The notes under the pieces were generated by a model. It did not search any database and was not told the origin of the DNA. It was given only the letters and a program-made list of their open reading frames with translations. The translations under genes and the position numbers were made by a program. This document shows, piece after piece, positions 1 through 11,757 of a DNA stretch of 64,000 bases (position 1 is the first letter of the stretch; each line of letters starts with the position of its first letter). This DNA comes from Gnetum montanum. Lineage: Eukaryota; Streptophyta; Gnetopsida; Gnetales; Gnetaceae. Where the stretch lies: the NCBI GenBank assembly GCA_015680685.1, contig MNCI01008071.1:208227-272226 (forward strand), read 5' to 3'.

Positions 1-544
1 ATCAATTACGACTTTGGGGATCTCTTCTCATCATCACTATCAGGCTCTGGCTTCATAGATTCATCTAGTTGATTCCTTACATAACCAGTCAGGTGCGCTG
101 AGTCTGATGTGCTTTGGCGGAAATATGCTGGGCCAAGCGTCAAGGGTGAAGACTCGGGCCTCGTGCTATAGTTCCTCCTTCACGGCCCGATCACTTTATC
201 TCACCTCTAATAGTACTTGTTTCAACAACCTCACCCACGATTCACAAGGACAATGATATCCTCTGTTCTCTTCTTTAGTTGTAGGTTACTTGTTACGAGG
301 ACATCGTTCGAGGGTGCGTTCATCTAAGTGGTGTAATACCGATAGCGTTTTGAGATGGCTGCTTAAGTTAGCCTGTCCACTCGGGGGGTGCATCCTTGTG
401 TTCCTTGTAATCCTACCCCTAGCCCTTATCACTATCCTTAACTATCCCATCTGCTTCCCTTACGCAAAATGTGAAACACTCTCCGCATTTGCATTACACT
501 CAAGTCCATGAACCAGCGTAACACAACTTGCCTAGTGGACGCCC
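1..544 (+). mobile_element. 3' internal region of Tat-type Ty3/gypsy element A (partial)
   Basis: This segment matches the reverse complement of 49185-49733, the part of element B between its hairpin array and its 3' LTR. It therefore belongs to another copy of the same family, in plus orientation, whose body lies to the left of the window. No convincing coding sequence is present; the short open frame at 290-511 has no recognisable domain and its counterpart in element B is not open. Seen: homology to element B and position directly before a polypurine tract and LTR. Inferred: 3' untranslated part of the element. Confidence 0.75.
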
Positions 545-566
545 AAAAAAAAATGAGGGGGGGGGT
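545..566 (+). promoter_or_regulatory. Polypurine tract of element A
   Basis: A run of nine A's, then TGA and nine G's lies directly before the LTR start TGGTGAAATGG. This is the expected plus-strand primer position of an LTR retrotransposon. The same place in element B (49171-49184, minus strand) has an A-run followed by GTGGG. Confidence 0.75.
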
Positions 567-2552
567 TGGTGAAATGGGTGAAACACATCTCACTCAGGCC
601 ATGTAGTTGCAACACAGTGCATCTACACAATCCCCTTCATCCACAAAATGATGACATAACTACATGCAAATGCAATTGCAAGAGAATGCCTGAGTGCTTA
701 TGCATGAAGATGCTATCCCCACCACATTTGGGTCTTCCCAAACCACATTTGCATCCTCCCCGAACTTGTTTCCTCTCGTACCATTCTATCCCCAGATTTC
801 CTTATCCCTGCACCTCTACGTTGACAGGATTATACTTGAGTACCTGTTGATAAACGATGTTGGTACTTTCATCAGTCTGGTGTTTCGTATTCTTTGATGA
901 CGTCTTTCGGGCAAGCCCTCTAACCATCAACAAAGAGGGCCATTGAAACACCGTAGAAATCGCGAATCAGCCTAAGGCAAAGATTCACGATTTGGGCGAA
1001 AGTTCACAGCAAAATTCTAGAAGGAAGAACAAGGCAAAGCAAGACGAAACGGCGCCCGGCATCAAGTCTCCAAGTTCCTTATAGATTTCAAATTTTACTA
1101 TGTTTTCTGTCTTTACGCTACATTACGCAACATAGCATAATGACGCATAGCGTAATTTTGTTTAACATAGTCTAACATCAGAAGGTTACTTACTTCAACA
1201 AATTTGGTGAAGTTTAAGGCCTAAGCAGCGTAATATGCGACTTCTCGCATATTCTGCTAAATCTTTTTGTCCAGGGTCGAACTTATGCTCTGTTACACAA
1301 GGCAGTGTAATGAACTTCAAAAAAAGGTCAAAGGGAAAGTCCAAAGGAAACGCGACAAATTAAGCTCATTTATTTTTGCAGATTAATCACTTTACACTAG
1401 TTACACTACACCATGTACGACAAGCGTAATTTACCGTCGAGTTGATCCCTTTTTATGCTTCACTACACTTTTCTGCGTAAATGAGCGTAAAACAGCTTGA
1501 CTCACTCTTTCCATGCTTTGTTACGCTCTGCCACGCAACACAGCGTAAACAAATGTAATACAGCGTAAAGCCGGCTAAAGCAGTTATGCATTTGCTATCC
1601 ATACACGCAATATGTTGATGAGTGTATTATGCGAAATCATGAAGCAGCTTCAACAAAAGTGCTGACAGTGTATGTTGCAATGTGACGCGACATAGCCAGT
1701 TCGTCAAGACAGTGGTATCCGAAAATTTCGGGACACGTGTCATCAAGGCCATGCCTTTTCTGCATATTGTCAAACTTATAAATACCCTAGTTGGCAAAGA
1801 AAAAAGAGAGACTTTTTCAACTTTTCAAAGCAGAGCAGCAGTTAGCATCTTCAAATTTTGGCAGTTATCATCTTTGAGTATAAACAAGAGACATTTTTTT
1901 AGCATTGGCAGCAGGAGCGATCATACCTTTTGGTGAAAATACAGTTCTCCCATCGGCAATCCTTGGTAGTTTTGAGCAGAGGCTACCCAAAGCGAAGAAT
2001 ATAGATCAGAGATCGAGAGATTATCTGGTGAGGTTGGCAAGATCTATTGATCAGACACAGTTGGTTGATAAGCATTCGAGCTTGACCTTCCTTGCACTCC
2101 ATCTTTGGCTTACAAGGTAGACTAAGCTCCATTCTGCACTCCTTGTTAAATAGTTTTTCTTATTATTTTGTGTATGTTTCGCACAAGATAATCAGAGTCT
2201 TCCCATTGTAACTTTGTGTACAAAATACTCAATTTTTCGGGTCAAAGTGCAGATCTTGAAATCACGCATTTCGCTTAAATCTGATTTCCTTTGTCGTGTT
2301 AACATTGTCATTATTGCAATTTATCTACATCGTTTTCCTCTCCTTTCATGATTTATCGAATCAAATCGTTCCACGAAACACCTATAATCTTAGTCAATTT
2401 ACTGATTTAGTAAGTCCTTGTCTGATCGACAAGATTGTTCAGGGCACTACGGATTCGTTTTCTCCAGCACAGCCCTCGCACGGATCCGTGGCTAAGACTG
2501 TGTACATAGATTTTGTTTGGTATTCCAGCTACCGACATTTTTTGTTGTTACA
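567..2552 (+). repeat. 3' LTR of Tat-type element A (1,986 bp)
   Basis: The LTR starts TGGTGAAATGG after the polypurine tract and ends GTTGTTACA. It aligns over its length with the reverse complement of the LTR at 47206-49170, and its last 330 bp with 62732-63063. A TATA-like CTTATAAATACC near 1768-1780 suggests that U3 occupies roughly the first 1.2 kb. U3 holds a cluster of AGCGTAA/TTACGCT motifs (about 1108-1570). The open frames at 1682-2120 and 2296-2649 are not conserved as coding between copies and are not called as genes. Confidence 0.85.
1108..1570 (+). promoter_or_regulatory. Cluster of TTACGCT/AGCGTAA inverted motifs in U3
   Basis: Many copies of AGCGTAA and its complement TTACGCT occur here, several paired as imperfect dyads, for example TTACGCT near 1520 with AGCGTAA near 1543. 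The homologous part of the other LTR (48195-48640) has a similar cluster at changed positions. It lies upstream of the TATA-like box, so an enhancer or protein-binding role is possible but inferred. Confidence 0.5.
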
Positions 2553-2985
2553 AATGCTAACTGGGATTTTAGAAAATCTTCCAATGGATATGTGTTTAAT
2601 TGTTTTGGTGGTGCTATCTCATAGAAAAGCCAATTGTAGTTGTACGTAGCTTAGTTTACTACTAACGAAAAATATGTCATTGTAAATTGAGCTAGTTTTG
2701 AAGAAACTGGTGGTTGAACTTGAGATTCATAAAAAGATTATGCAAATTGGTTGTCATAAGCAAAGTATAATTTACATATCCAAAAATCCTACTTTCCATA
2801 GTAGGACAAAACATATGTAAATATAGTATCACTATATTCGAAAAAAAATAGATGAACAAAGGATTATTCTAGAAAAAACTAAGATAGAAGAGAATCCTAC
2901 TAATGTAATAAAAACATCATTATCTGCTAAAAAATTTTTATAATGTTGAGTAGCTATTGGTGTCATGGAAGGTAATACCATCTAA
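2553..2985 (+). pseudogene. Ty1/copia pol remnant: RNase H C-terminal part
   Basis: Translating with frameshifts and stops gives a recognisable copia RNase H end. First comes the block NWDFRKSSNGYVF with FGGAIS (family pattern: D-RKSTSGY-F then GAISW). Further on comes NPTFHSRTKH (family NP-FH-RTKHI), then YHYIRKKIDE and EENPTNVIKTSLS (family ENPADI-TK-L). RNase H of this class removes RNA from RNA/DNA hybrids during reverse transcription. Several stops and at least two frame changes make it dead. The left side is cut exactly where LTR A ends, so element A inserted into the copia coding region. The rest of pol is outside the window or lost. Confidence 0.75.
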
Positions 2986-3019
2986 GGTCTAGATTAGGCT
3001 TCATGTAATCTTTACCTTC

Positions 3020-3179
3020 AAATGGAATAATTGTGAGTAAAGTGAAGGCAAACCACCATTCATGTAAGCTCAAATATAGTTATCTCAGTAGTTACAAGTA
3101 CTATCTTTTTTTAATTGGTTGTTACAATAGTTATGTTGTGATATACTCTAGTGTTGAATATTTAATTGTAGATATATAT
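3020..3179 (+). repeat. Copia polypurine tract and start of its 3' LTR (first part)
   Basis: After the end of copia pol, AAATGGAATAATTG resembles a decayed copia polypurine tract, and TGTGAGTAAAGTG at 3032 resembles the usual TGTTGGG-type LTR start. The LTR is interrupted at 3180 by the CCR4-carrying element and resumes after 8878. Boundaries are approximate because no second copy of this LTR is in the window. Confidence 0.45.
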
Positions 3180-3740
3180 TGTGACATCCTATCCCAAGAT
3201 GTCATGGTAAATGTCAAATATATGATATATTAGACATTATTCTTACAAAGAAAATATACCAAATGCAAAATATATGTGATATTCAACATTATGTATAAAG
3301 GAAATAATAGGAAAAATGCAAAAAGAGAAAGAAAAGAATGATTTAGTGATATGAAATAGCATATCTAGATCGTGCTCTAAGAATTTTCCTTGGGGTTTTC
3401 TTCCTTTGGCATCTATCCCTGAGAGGAAATCCAACACTGCCATCACAGTTAGGCCTATAACCTAGCTAGTTTACTTCATGTCTTACTTCACTAGGCTCCC
3501 ATGACTTGCTTGTACTAGCTCTACCACTCCATGCTAGCATGACCTCCAACCCCAGGTATAAATGGCTTAGGTCAAACCTCCAAAGGTTACCTTAGGAGAC
3601 ACATCCATTATTACAAGCTACACTTTTGGATCTTAATCATAACTGCCCTTTTAGGTACTATAAAAATAATAATAGCACTTGTCATGAAAAGGCACCATAT
3701 TCACTAGGAAGCAACATCATTTGGGAATGGAGATGTGATA
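3180..3740 (-). repeat. 3' LTR of CCR4-carrying element copy 1
   Basis: 561 bp, highly similar to 8300-8873 and recognisably similar to 29742-30260 and 18627-18911. The inner end has mutated from TGACA to TGATA. Confidence 0.85.
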
Positions 3741-3756
3741 ATCTACCCCCCTTAGG
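3741..3756 (-). promoter_or_regulatory. Polypurine tract of CCR4-carrying element copy 1
   Basis: On the minus strand CCTAAGGGGGGTAGAT lies directly against the 3' LTR, where plus-strand DNA synthesis would be primed. The same place in copy 2 (18912-18926) has the related CCTAAGGGGATAAAT. Confidence 0.75.
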
Positions 3757-4179
3757 TTTCGTTCATCCTTAAACGAGTCCACATTTTCTATCTTTTTCTA
3801 GATCTAATGCTTTCTTTCATGATCCTATGCTCTAATAATTTGATTTATCCTTTGAACTTGAAGTTGTTTATTGCTTATTTTTCAAATAAGATATATGTGA
3901 GAATAATTATATGGAAAATTAAATATTATTTTCTTAATACTTCATTATCTAAGATAATGATAAGTAGTGAATTAAAGATCTACCAACTACCAATCACCAA
4001 TCCTAATCAAAGTCACATAATGTGCAACTTGTATCTGGTTCTCCAAGTGAAGGCAGGGCAAATTCTTTATTCCCAACTTGCATTACCTTAAATATGTTAT
4101 TAATCTAACTGAAATATGAATTAAACAATAAAGAAAATAATAAGATTCATCAATAAAAGTAAGGGTGAGATACTTCTTG

Positions 4180-5365
4180 ATCTTGATCAAACTTATTAAC
4201 TAATGGGAGTAATTGTAATTTTTCCATAAGTGGTATGTGATTGAATGGTCTTGTTCGAGATGGTAAGGCTTGATCTTGACTCTTCTCAACTTCTTCTTAA
4301 GAAATTAACTTTAGTAACTTGGTAACTTGAAAGAATTGAACATTGCACCAAATATAATCCAAAGTCTCAATGAAGAATGTTGTTGATCCATCCTTATTAA
4401 TTAGAGTAGAGAAATTATTAAATTATGATTTTCGATGAGAAATATCCATCAATCTCATATATTCTTGAATTATAGAATCTAATTAATCTATTGAAGATCT
4501 GAAGTAAAATAGGCACTAGCCAATGGAATTGTATGTTGAATTGATGAAAGCATATTCTTCAAATTAGGTTCATCTTCCAAAGATTTCTTTATAGATCCAT
4601 ATTTTAAGAATTGATAAATGCTACATCCAAATTTTTCATTGAAGTCTCCACAAAGAATAAATGGAATTGGATCAGTGTAACTTAACAATAACTTATTTTT
4701 CAAACTTTCTTCTATTTGCTTCATCAAATATTCTCCTTGACATAGTCCAACATATGAACATGTTGGTTTGGTAATCAAATGTGTGTTAATCATGCATACA
4801 CATCTTTCTAATAGATGACTTTTTAGAATCACTACCAAGGCTATGTGATTTTTCCAAAATCTTAATTTTTCTTTCTTTTTTATTGCTTTAAGTTTTGGAA
4901 TTTCAAAAATCATATTCTCTAAACTCCACTCAAATCTTTGTAACAATGCAAACTTGGCTTCTTTATAAAAGATCACACAACCATTCATGTTGTAATTTCT
5001 GCAATAGGCTAATGTAGATGGCTCAAAAGAAGAACTTCCATGATAACCTTTTTGCTTATAAATACCTTTGTATCCCATCTTTCCCAAGTCTAGTTGGAAT
5101 TGATATAGAAATTCCCATGGCAAGACTTCTTGTAAGCATAAGACATTAGCATCCAAATCTTCTAACTCTACTACAATTCATGATATTGATATTCATGCCA
5201 ATCTAAGGCCCATGATGGACATAGCAAATGTTGTTTCTCGCTCATTAGGGATCTTGCATGAATGTTGTATGTTGCAACTTTCATTCTCATTTTTGGATTC
5301 TCTTCTAAATCATTTCCTTTCATGAGTATCATACTCCTAGTTGAAATAATAATTTGAGTCTGCAT
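4180..5365 (-). pseudogene. CCR4-type exonuclease (EEP) domain carried by a retrotransposon
   Basis: The protein matches the endonuclease/exonuclease/phosphatase domain of CCR4-family deadenylases, which remove mRNA poly(A) tails. Seen in order: KVATYNIHARSL with SEKQHLLCPSWALDWHEY (about 5290-5190), LDANVLCLQEV (about 5160-5130), GYKGIYKQK, GCVIFYK, INTHL, and FILCGDFNEKFG (about 4690-4650). After a stop near 4488 come ETLDYIW and ALPSRTRPFNHIPLM (about 4350-4190). The motifs with catalytic N (YNI), E (LQE) and D/N (GDFN) are present, but the terminal SDH has become FNH. A small deletion near 5160 and stops break the frame. No intron interrupts the domain, so capture from a processed transcript is plausible (inference). 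The longest open part is 222 codons (4488-5156). It lies antisense to the window but in the sense direction of the element. Confidence 0.85.
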
Positions 5366-8285
5366 GTTGTTCTACCATATTTTTTGATTGCAGGATAGAT
5401 TAATATACCATTTCTTAATGGTTGAAGATTGTTCTATTTTCTCAACTAATTCTCCAACTAATACATCAATTGATCATTAACTAATACATCGACTAATAAT
5501 CAACTACATCAACTGAATAACTACATTATCTAATTTTAGTAATATTTAATGACATCATATAATTTTAGTAATATGTAAATATATTATCTAATTCTTAACA
5601 ACCCTTCTATCCCCCTTAAGAACACTAACTCTGGCAATGTAATTAATGACATGCCATAGTGATCATAAGACTATTTGTAAGGGGTATGCACTAAATCATA
5701 ATGCCAAAAAGGTTGAATTCATGATATCATTGAATTATCAAGTGCTTGGGTGATAAATATAATCTCATCATTAAGCTCAAAAGGGTAAAAAATGTTGGAA
5801 ATGACTATTCATATGTTGAAAATATACATTGCATTTTTGAGTTGTGTGAAAATTAAACTTTTGATGATGTTGAGGCACTATGTTGGGCAAGGAGTAAGTA
5901 CTAATTTTTGGGGTTCCTTGGGATGGATCTAACTTCATCATTAGGTTTGGAAGGTTGAGAAGTATAGGAAAAAGCTTTTTGTTTACTAAAAAAGACTTCC
6001 AAAATCAAAAGTTATGGTTTTTAGAGTATAAGACCTTTGGTGTGAAAAATGAGACTTCTCAAGAGGTCACCCATCTTAATTCTACTCCAAGGTGAGTGTG
6101 CTTAATTATGGAACTTTTGTCTCTATTGCTACCAATGTGCAAAATTCAATTTTCAAAATTTAATTTTATGCATTTTCAATTTAAATTAGTAGCTTGATGA
6201 CAGATTTTCAATTTTTCTTTAGTTGACAAGCATTTTAAAATTTTCATTAGTTGATAGTAATTTCAAATTTTCTATTTGTTGACAAATAATTTTCCCATTA
6301 TGTGGTATCAAGGATGATGATAACAATAGCCATGGTGATGTGTTGGTGGTGGAGTTTGAGGAGGTTGCTGGGGACGTGGATGTAGTTTGAGGAGGTTATG
6401 CTATGCCATCATGTTTCTAGCATCCACGGTAGCATTGCTCATTAGCTAGGGATGGGCAATGGGAATGAGCTATTTGATTGTTTAGCCTCCCTAGGGCTTG
6501 TGTGGACCATTACAGGGTTTTCATGACCCTCCTTTGGGATTGCGTAAACCATATTAGTATCTTCTTGGCCCCTTAACTGGGATCACATGGCCTAGATAGG
6601 GCTTGTGCAGCTTTTGTGAATAGTCTAATAAGGTAAACATGGTGCATATGAAAGAGGTGATGATTGACAACATTCAAAGAGGTAATGATTGATAGCAAGG
6701 GAGGTGATAGTTGGGGAGGCGATGATTGGCTACATGGAAGGGGATGATCCATGACATGGGAGGTAATGATTGATGGCACAGGAGGCCATGATCAGTGGCA
6801 TAGGAGGCAATGATTAATGGCATAGTAGGCAATGATCCATGACATTGACTTTTAATGAAAAATGTGAAAAATTTGACAAGGGTTTCTATAGACTATACAT
6901 GAGGGTTTTTACAATGGGGTAAAGCAGTGGGTTGGCATGGATCGTGGGGTCAATGATGTTGCCATCAAGGATTTTTATGGTCACTAGGCTAATAGAGGGT
7001 AGTGGGCCTTAATAGGGGTGCTACAGCCTATGTAGGCTTGCATAGCATGGTCATTCACTATAGGGGGCAATGTAGCCAATGTAGGAAAACAAAATAAAAA
7101 AAGGAAAATGATGTGGGTAGTGGTTCATGTGGCTAATGAAAACAACATGTGGATGTGGGTAGTAGTTGCAGCAATGGTGAGGTGGTAAGCAACAGACCGA
7201 GGTGGCATGATGCATGGTGAGTGGTGGCATTTTTAGAGGGTGGAGTTGCTACAAGGGCGGTGCTACCACTATAGGGTTGCATGCCCTAAATTTTCTTAAA
7301 ATAAATTTATTTTATATCTATTTTTCATATATTTAAAATTGTGGAGGTCCTGGGTTCCAACTCATGACCTCATACTAAAATAATTTCAAAATTTAAAATT
7401 AATACAAGATTTTAAAATGACCATGGAGGGGAGGGACTTGGGTTTGAACCCATGACCTCTTGCTCACTTTTTAAAATTTTTTTTATTATTTTAATCAATC
7501 TTGCCTTGGCAGTTGATTTGATGGTTCAATTAATGATAGGATAGAGGTTCAATGTTAGTAAATGGTAATTCTAGATTAATTCTAATACTAAAATTTTGAA
7601 TTTTTTTGTTTAAATAATAAATTAATATTATTTTAATGTAAGTATAATGAGAAAATTTAAACATCAATATCTTCCAAATTGTAAGTTTGATCAAGACAAA
7701 ATTTATACCATTTGAATCATCTCAATGAATACTATGCATTGGACATAGTCATACTATTGAAAAATAAAGTTGATTTTTTAGGAATTAAAAAGATCAAACT
7801 AGCCTATTTTGTTAATATGACACTTCTGAGTCAACATATGGGAACTTGAAATCTTTTAAACTACCTGGATAGTGAATTTTTAACAAAACAAAATCAATTT
7901 AGGTCATGGTTACTAACTTTCTTGAAAGAAATTTAACAATGACCCTAATCAATTAAGAATTATAATATTAAGATGGGTAAGAGTTACCTAGATTGGTGTA
8001 TCATTGTCTTACCAACATCTCTTGTAATTGTTGAATCTTGATGAGGTGTGATTAGATCTTCATTGGTTAATGATATACATGAAAGAATTTTATTAATTGT
8101 TGGGATTTAGATGTCTGATCCATTGTTCATGAAATCAATGGAAAGGTATCTTTTGACTTACATCACAAACATATGGTACATCTGGTGATGCTCAATGGAT
8201 TTCCTTGTGTTTTTGCTTCAAGGTTCATCATTAGATTCATGTTATAGTTAGCCCATGGTTCTAAATGGCCCATGGATTGTGGTTT
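5366..8285 (-). other. Non-coding internal region of CCR4-carrying element copy 1
   Basis: No supported ORF. The leader part corresponds to 27050-29727 in copy 2. Two related blocks reading like ACTTGGGTTTGAACCCATGACC (about 7345-7368 and 7436-7462) look like remnants of a tRNA-derived repeat. A short minisatellite lies at 6651-6846. Otherwise I see only AT-rich sequence. Confidence 0.5.
6651..6846. repeat. Degenerate minisatellite, about 22-28 bp unit
   Basis: Imperfect units of the type GGAGGCAATGATTGATGGCA repeat about seven times with varied spacing. The equivalent part of copy 2 does not show the array, so it expanded locally. Confidence 0.55.
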
Positions 8286-8299
8286 GCTTTAATACCAAT
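8286..8299 (-). promoter_or_regulatory. Primer binding site, initiator-Met tRNA type
   Basis: On the minus strand ATTGGTATTAAAGC directly follows the 5' LTR end. It is a decayed form of the common plant site TTGGTATCAGAGC. Copy 2 has TTTGGTATCACAGC at 29728-29741. Confidence 0.75.
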
Positions 8300-8873
8300 T
8301 GTGACATCCCATCCTTGAATGTCATGGAAAATGTCAACTATATGATATATTAGACATTATGCATACAAAGAAAATATACCAAATGCAAAATATATGTGAT
8401 ATTTGACATTATGTATAAAGGAAATAATAGGAAAAATGTAGAAAGAAAAAGAAAAGAATGCTTTATTGATATGGAATACTGTATCTAGATTATGCTCTGA
8501 GAATGTTCCTTGGGGTTTTCTTCCTTTGGCATTGATCCCTTAGAGGAAATTCAAAAATACCACCATATTTAGGCCTATAACCCATCCAAAAGGGATGGCC
8601 AGTCTACTTGCTATCTTGCTTCACTCAGCTCCTGTGACTTGCCTGTACTGGCTTCACCACTTCATGTTGGCATGACCTCTAACTTTGGGTATAAATGCCT
8701 TAGGTCAAACCCCTAAAGGTTACCTTAAGAGACACATCTATTATTACAACATGCCTTTTTGGGTCTTAATCACAATTGCCCTTTTGGTTATTATTAAGAT
8801 AACAATAACACTTGTTATGAAAAGGCACCATCTTCATTAGGCAACAACATCATTTGGGAATGGAGATGTGACA
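8300..8873 (-). repeat. 5' LTR of CCR4-carrying element copy 1
   Basis: 574 bp, homologous to 3180-3740. The outer end TGTCACATC touches the TATAT target duplication. Confidence 0.85.
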
Positions 8874-8878
8874 TATAT

Positions 8879-9449
8879 AGTGTAGTTAATGTAAACTATT
8901 GTTTAGCTCTATTGATTTTGTTATTATTAATGTTTAGTTTACATCCCCTTAACACTACCTATGGATGTCCATCCCACACTATAAATATGATTATAAGGAG
9001 GTCTTGAAGGTAGTGTGTTTTGCTTTGTATAATTCTTTCTTAGTTGATAATGATCTAGGAGCCTATTTCTTGCTAGGGGTTTTTTTAGTTTTTTATTAGG
9101 ATATATTCTTGTGTTTGTGAGTTGATAAAGATCTAGGAGCCTGTTTCTTGCTAGGGGTTTTCTAGTTTTTTCCTATGGTATATTTTTATATTTATTTTTA
9201 TTGCCATCATGAACAATCTCAGGCATCACACACCTTGTCATCTACATTACTTAAGTGGATGACTGCTTGAAATTCTCTTACATTCTTTTAACATGAGTTT
9301 AATTTTTAAGAAAATTGTGTTATAATAATGAAATTTGTGCTTTCCACATAGTCACTAGTTTAAAACATGGGAATCCAATGCACATGTTGGTTGCATTGAT
9401 TAGTTCGTTAAAGAAAAATAAATATTAATGTTAGGATAAAGTGGGTAAT
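8879..9449 (+). repeat. Remainder of copia 3' LTR and its flank
   Basis: This continues the sequence interrupted at 3179. CACTATAAATATG near 8974 is a TATA-like box. A 78-bp direct duplication (9043-9120 and 9121-9198) contains GATCTAGGAGCCT and TTCTTGCTAGGGG in each copy. The LTR end is uncertain, perhaps near 9230; 9230-9449 shows no gene. Element 1 inserted at 9449. Confidence 0.45.
9043..9198 (+). repeat. 78-bp tandem duplication in the copia LTR
   Basis: Two adjacent copies beginning GTTGATAA, with only a few differences. It lies just downstream of the TATA-like box, in the probable R/U5 part. Confidence 0.75.
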
Positions 9450-10308
9450 TGATGAATCATGTTTTTCTAGGCCCCGATATTGGATCCTTGATATCAAGTA
9501 TGCGATATCGTAGCCTGGATAATGATATTGAATACATGATATCGTGATTCCTATGTAGGTCTATAAATACCATGTTTGGGTGCATAGGAAAGGGGGAGTC
9601 AGTAAGTATAAGTGTAAAGTATTTTTTTTCAGTTTCAATTCATTTTAGTTCTTTCCCTAGTGCATGCCTACAATGTGATGATTGTAATTGTATAGAACCT
9701 TTATTCAAGTGTGACATACTTGGACATGCACATGGTTGACAATAAAGATCGAGATTACTCCATCATTCCAGCATTCACTTATTTTTAGTTGTTTAATTAT
9801 CATTTTTATTTATTTTTTTCTTAGTTCATATTTCTTTACCGTCATTTACTATTTCTATTGTTAAATGTAGAATGAGTACGAATTAACCATGAACATTAAA
9901 ATGTAACTACTTGGTAACCTAGTAGCGTATTTAGGAGTGCTCAAGTAATGTGCGCTTGGTAATCCCAGAATTAGTACATGAGGTCCAAGATGCATACGGA
10001 TGATTAAGGACAAATGCTCATCGCACTTAGGCTAGCTTAGAATTCATTTCCTATCGCTTATTAGTTCAATCAAGATTATTTTCCATTTTCTCTAGGAGTA
10101 GCCTAGTGTTAGAAATCATATCATACACTTCAATATGGACTAAAACATATATGATAAGTGAATACTAGTCTAGGTGGAAAGACAATGAACTATGATCAAC
10201 ATGTAACTATTTAGATACCACAACTAGTTTGTCTATGGAGCTTGAGTGGATCATGTGTACACGTTCATATTCATATGGTTAAGTGTAGGGGTACCTTGCC
10301 ACTCATCA
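9450..10308 (+). repeat. 5' LTR of element 1
   Basis: Starts TGATGAATCATG and ends CACTCATCA, so the LTR has short inverted terminal sequences. U3 contains several GATATC palindromes, such as TGCGATATCGTA and CATGATATCGTG, just before TATA box CTATAAATACC (about 9559). Confidence 0.9.
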
Positions 10309-10326
10309 TTGGCACCGTTGTTGAGG
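10309..10326 (+). promoter_or_regulatory. Primer binding site of element 1
   Basis: TTGGCACCGTTGTTGAGG directly follows the LTR. It resembles the plant tRNA-Asp type site TGGCGCCGTTGCCGGGGA. Confidence 0.75.
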
Positions 10327-10441
10327 ATGGTGCTAGTTATTTAGATTAGTTACATAATCCAAGATCACTATAATGAAGCCTTGATGATATACCTTTTAGA
10401 AAGAAAGAAATTGAAAATAAGTCACACACAAATTCACAACA

Positions 10442-11757
10442 ATGTCTCTATCACAAGACCATGATAATGCAATAACTAGTAAGGTAATTCATTGGAGAAC
10501 CAACAAATTATATGATGATGAAGATGATGTTTGGAGTGCTCAATCTTATGCAACGATCCCCTATGTTAATGAACACCCCAATAGTATTTAAGGACTCTTG
10601 TCATCCAACTTTGACACTCCTTCGATGTTAAGGCGTGACACGGATGATCATTTTTCAAGGGGTTGGCGTAGAAATAAAAGTTGAGCCCATGGGCAAAGTC
10701 AAGAACACCAACATGAATGAAGACAACATCATCTCAACTCAGAAATTCATAACCTACCTAGTGATGATGAACCCCTACTAGCCACTAAGAGCCTAATGCA
10801 TAGACAAGAGGCATGACAAGGAAAGTCATCTACCCAGGCTTGATGTAAATAACTTTTCCAAGTTTTCAGGAGGCTATGATTTAGATCCACAACATCATTT
10901 ACAAGCCTTCCATGATGCCTATGTATGGAACAATATTGATAATGGATGACAAAAACTTAAGCTCTTTTCTACGACACTCGTTGGCCAAGCAAAAGTGTGG
11001 TACAAGTCCTTAAAATCAAAATTAATTTGACGTTGGCTAACAATGGTAGAACTCTTTAATGAAAGATATCAAACCTATGCAAGAGTGTCAACCTTGAGGA
11101 AACAAGTCCAAGAGTGGAAACAGGGGCAACATGAACCCTTGGACATGGCCTTAGAAAGATATTACTTTACCTCATCATTATCATTCTCCTGAGTACTATC
11201 CACCCATGTCCTCTCCAACAAGATCACCACCTCATGTGCCTTACACTTCTCCTCAACCTTAGTATTCTTATTCTTCACCTCCTTCTGCATCACCACCAGT
11301 TGTGCTAGAAGGTTTTGCACCACAACACCAACCCATGAATGTTACTTTTGTTACTACCATCAATAGTAGTGGAGGTCCTCCATAATGTTAGAAGTGTAAT
11401 TTCTTTAAACATGACCAAAGAAAGAGACAGCTTGGTTTTGAAACCACTGCATCCACCAACTCAGCACAAGTCTAGTGTTGTAATGCATCTTCTCTCTCAA
11501 ACTCAACGCCTTTTGCTACCTTATTAAGGCCATCAATTAACACTCAAACAACCATGTGGCCTAATGAATATAACCATGTAGGGATACATATTGATCCTTG
11601 CATACCATCTTACAGTCATGGGTGCCATAGTGGGTCAACTCCTTATCACTTAACCACATCTTATAATTTTCCCTACTATGCCTACTTTAATCAAGTGTCT
11701 GAATCCCAATTTGGGTACATTCCTACCACCACATCAAAAGACACCCAGTTGGTTTAG
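10442..11757 (+). pseudogene. Retrotransposon gag, element 1
   Basis: Gag forms the virus-like particle in the cytoplasm. The reading starts MSLSQDHDN at 10442. After stops and frame changes, the capsid core appears at about 10860-11165: FSGGYDLDPQHHLQAFHDA, QKLKLFSTTLVGQAKVWYKSL, MVELFNERYQTYARVS, EWKQGQHEPLDMALERYY. The frame then jumps straight to a proline/tyrosine-rich tail, so the region encoding the rest of the core and the zinc knuckle present in elements 2-4 is deleted. The best open stretches are in the tail (11339-11527 and 11554-11757). Many stops make it inactive. Confidence 0.8.

Larger units (their letters stand above)
3180..8873 (-). mobile_element. LTR retrotransposon carrying a CCR4-like exonuclease sequence, copy 1
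   Basis: Two LTRs of 561 and 574 bp in direct orientation bound this 5.7-kb element. Perfect 5-bp target duplications TATAT occur at 3175-3179 and 8874-8878. On the minus strand the LTR starts TGTCACATCTCC (TATCACATC in the left copy) and ends GATGTCACA. The minus-strand order is 5' LTR (8300-8873), a Met-type primer site, about 4.5 kb internal, a polypurine tract, 3' LTR (3180-3740). No gag, protease, RT or integrase is detectable; the only recognisable coding sequence is the CCR4-type domain at 4180-5365. It is a non-autonomous element inserted in the copia LTR. Confidence 0.85.

Noticed and set aside
7436-7545. Possible tRNA gene
   Set aside because: Only a T-arm-like GGTTTGAACCC is visible; no acceptor stem or anticodon arm can be folded. 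Probably a decayed tRNA-derived repeat.
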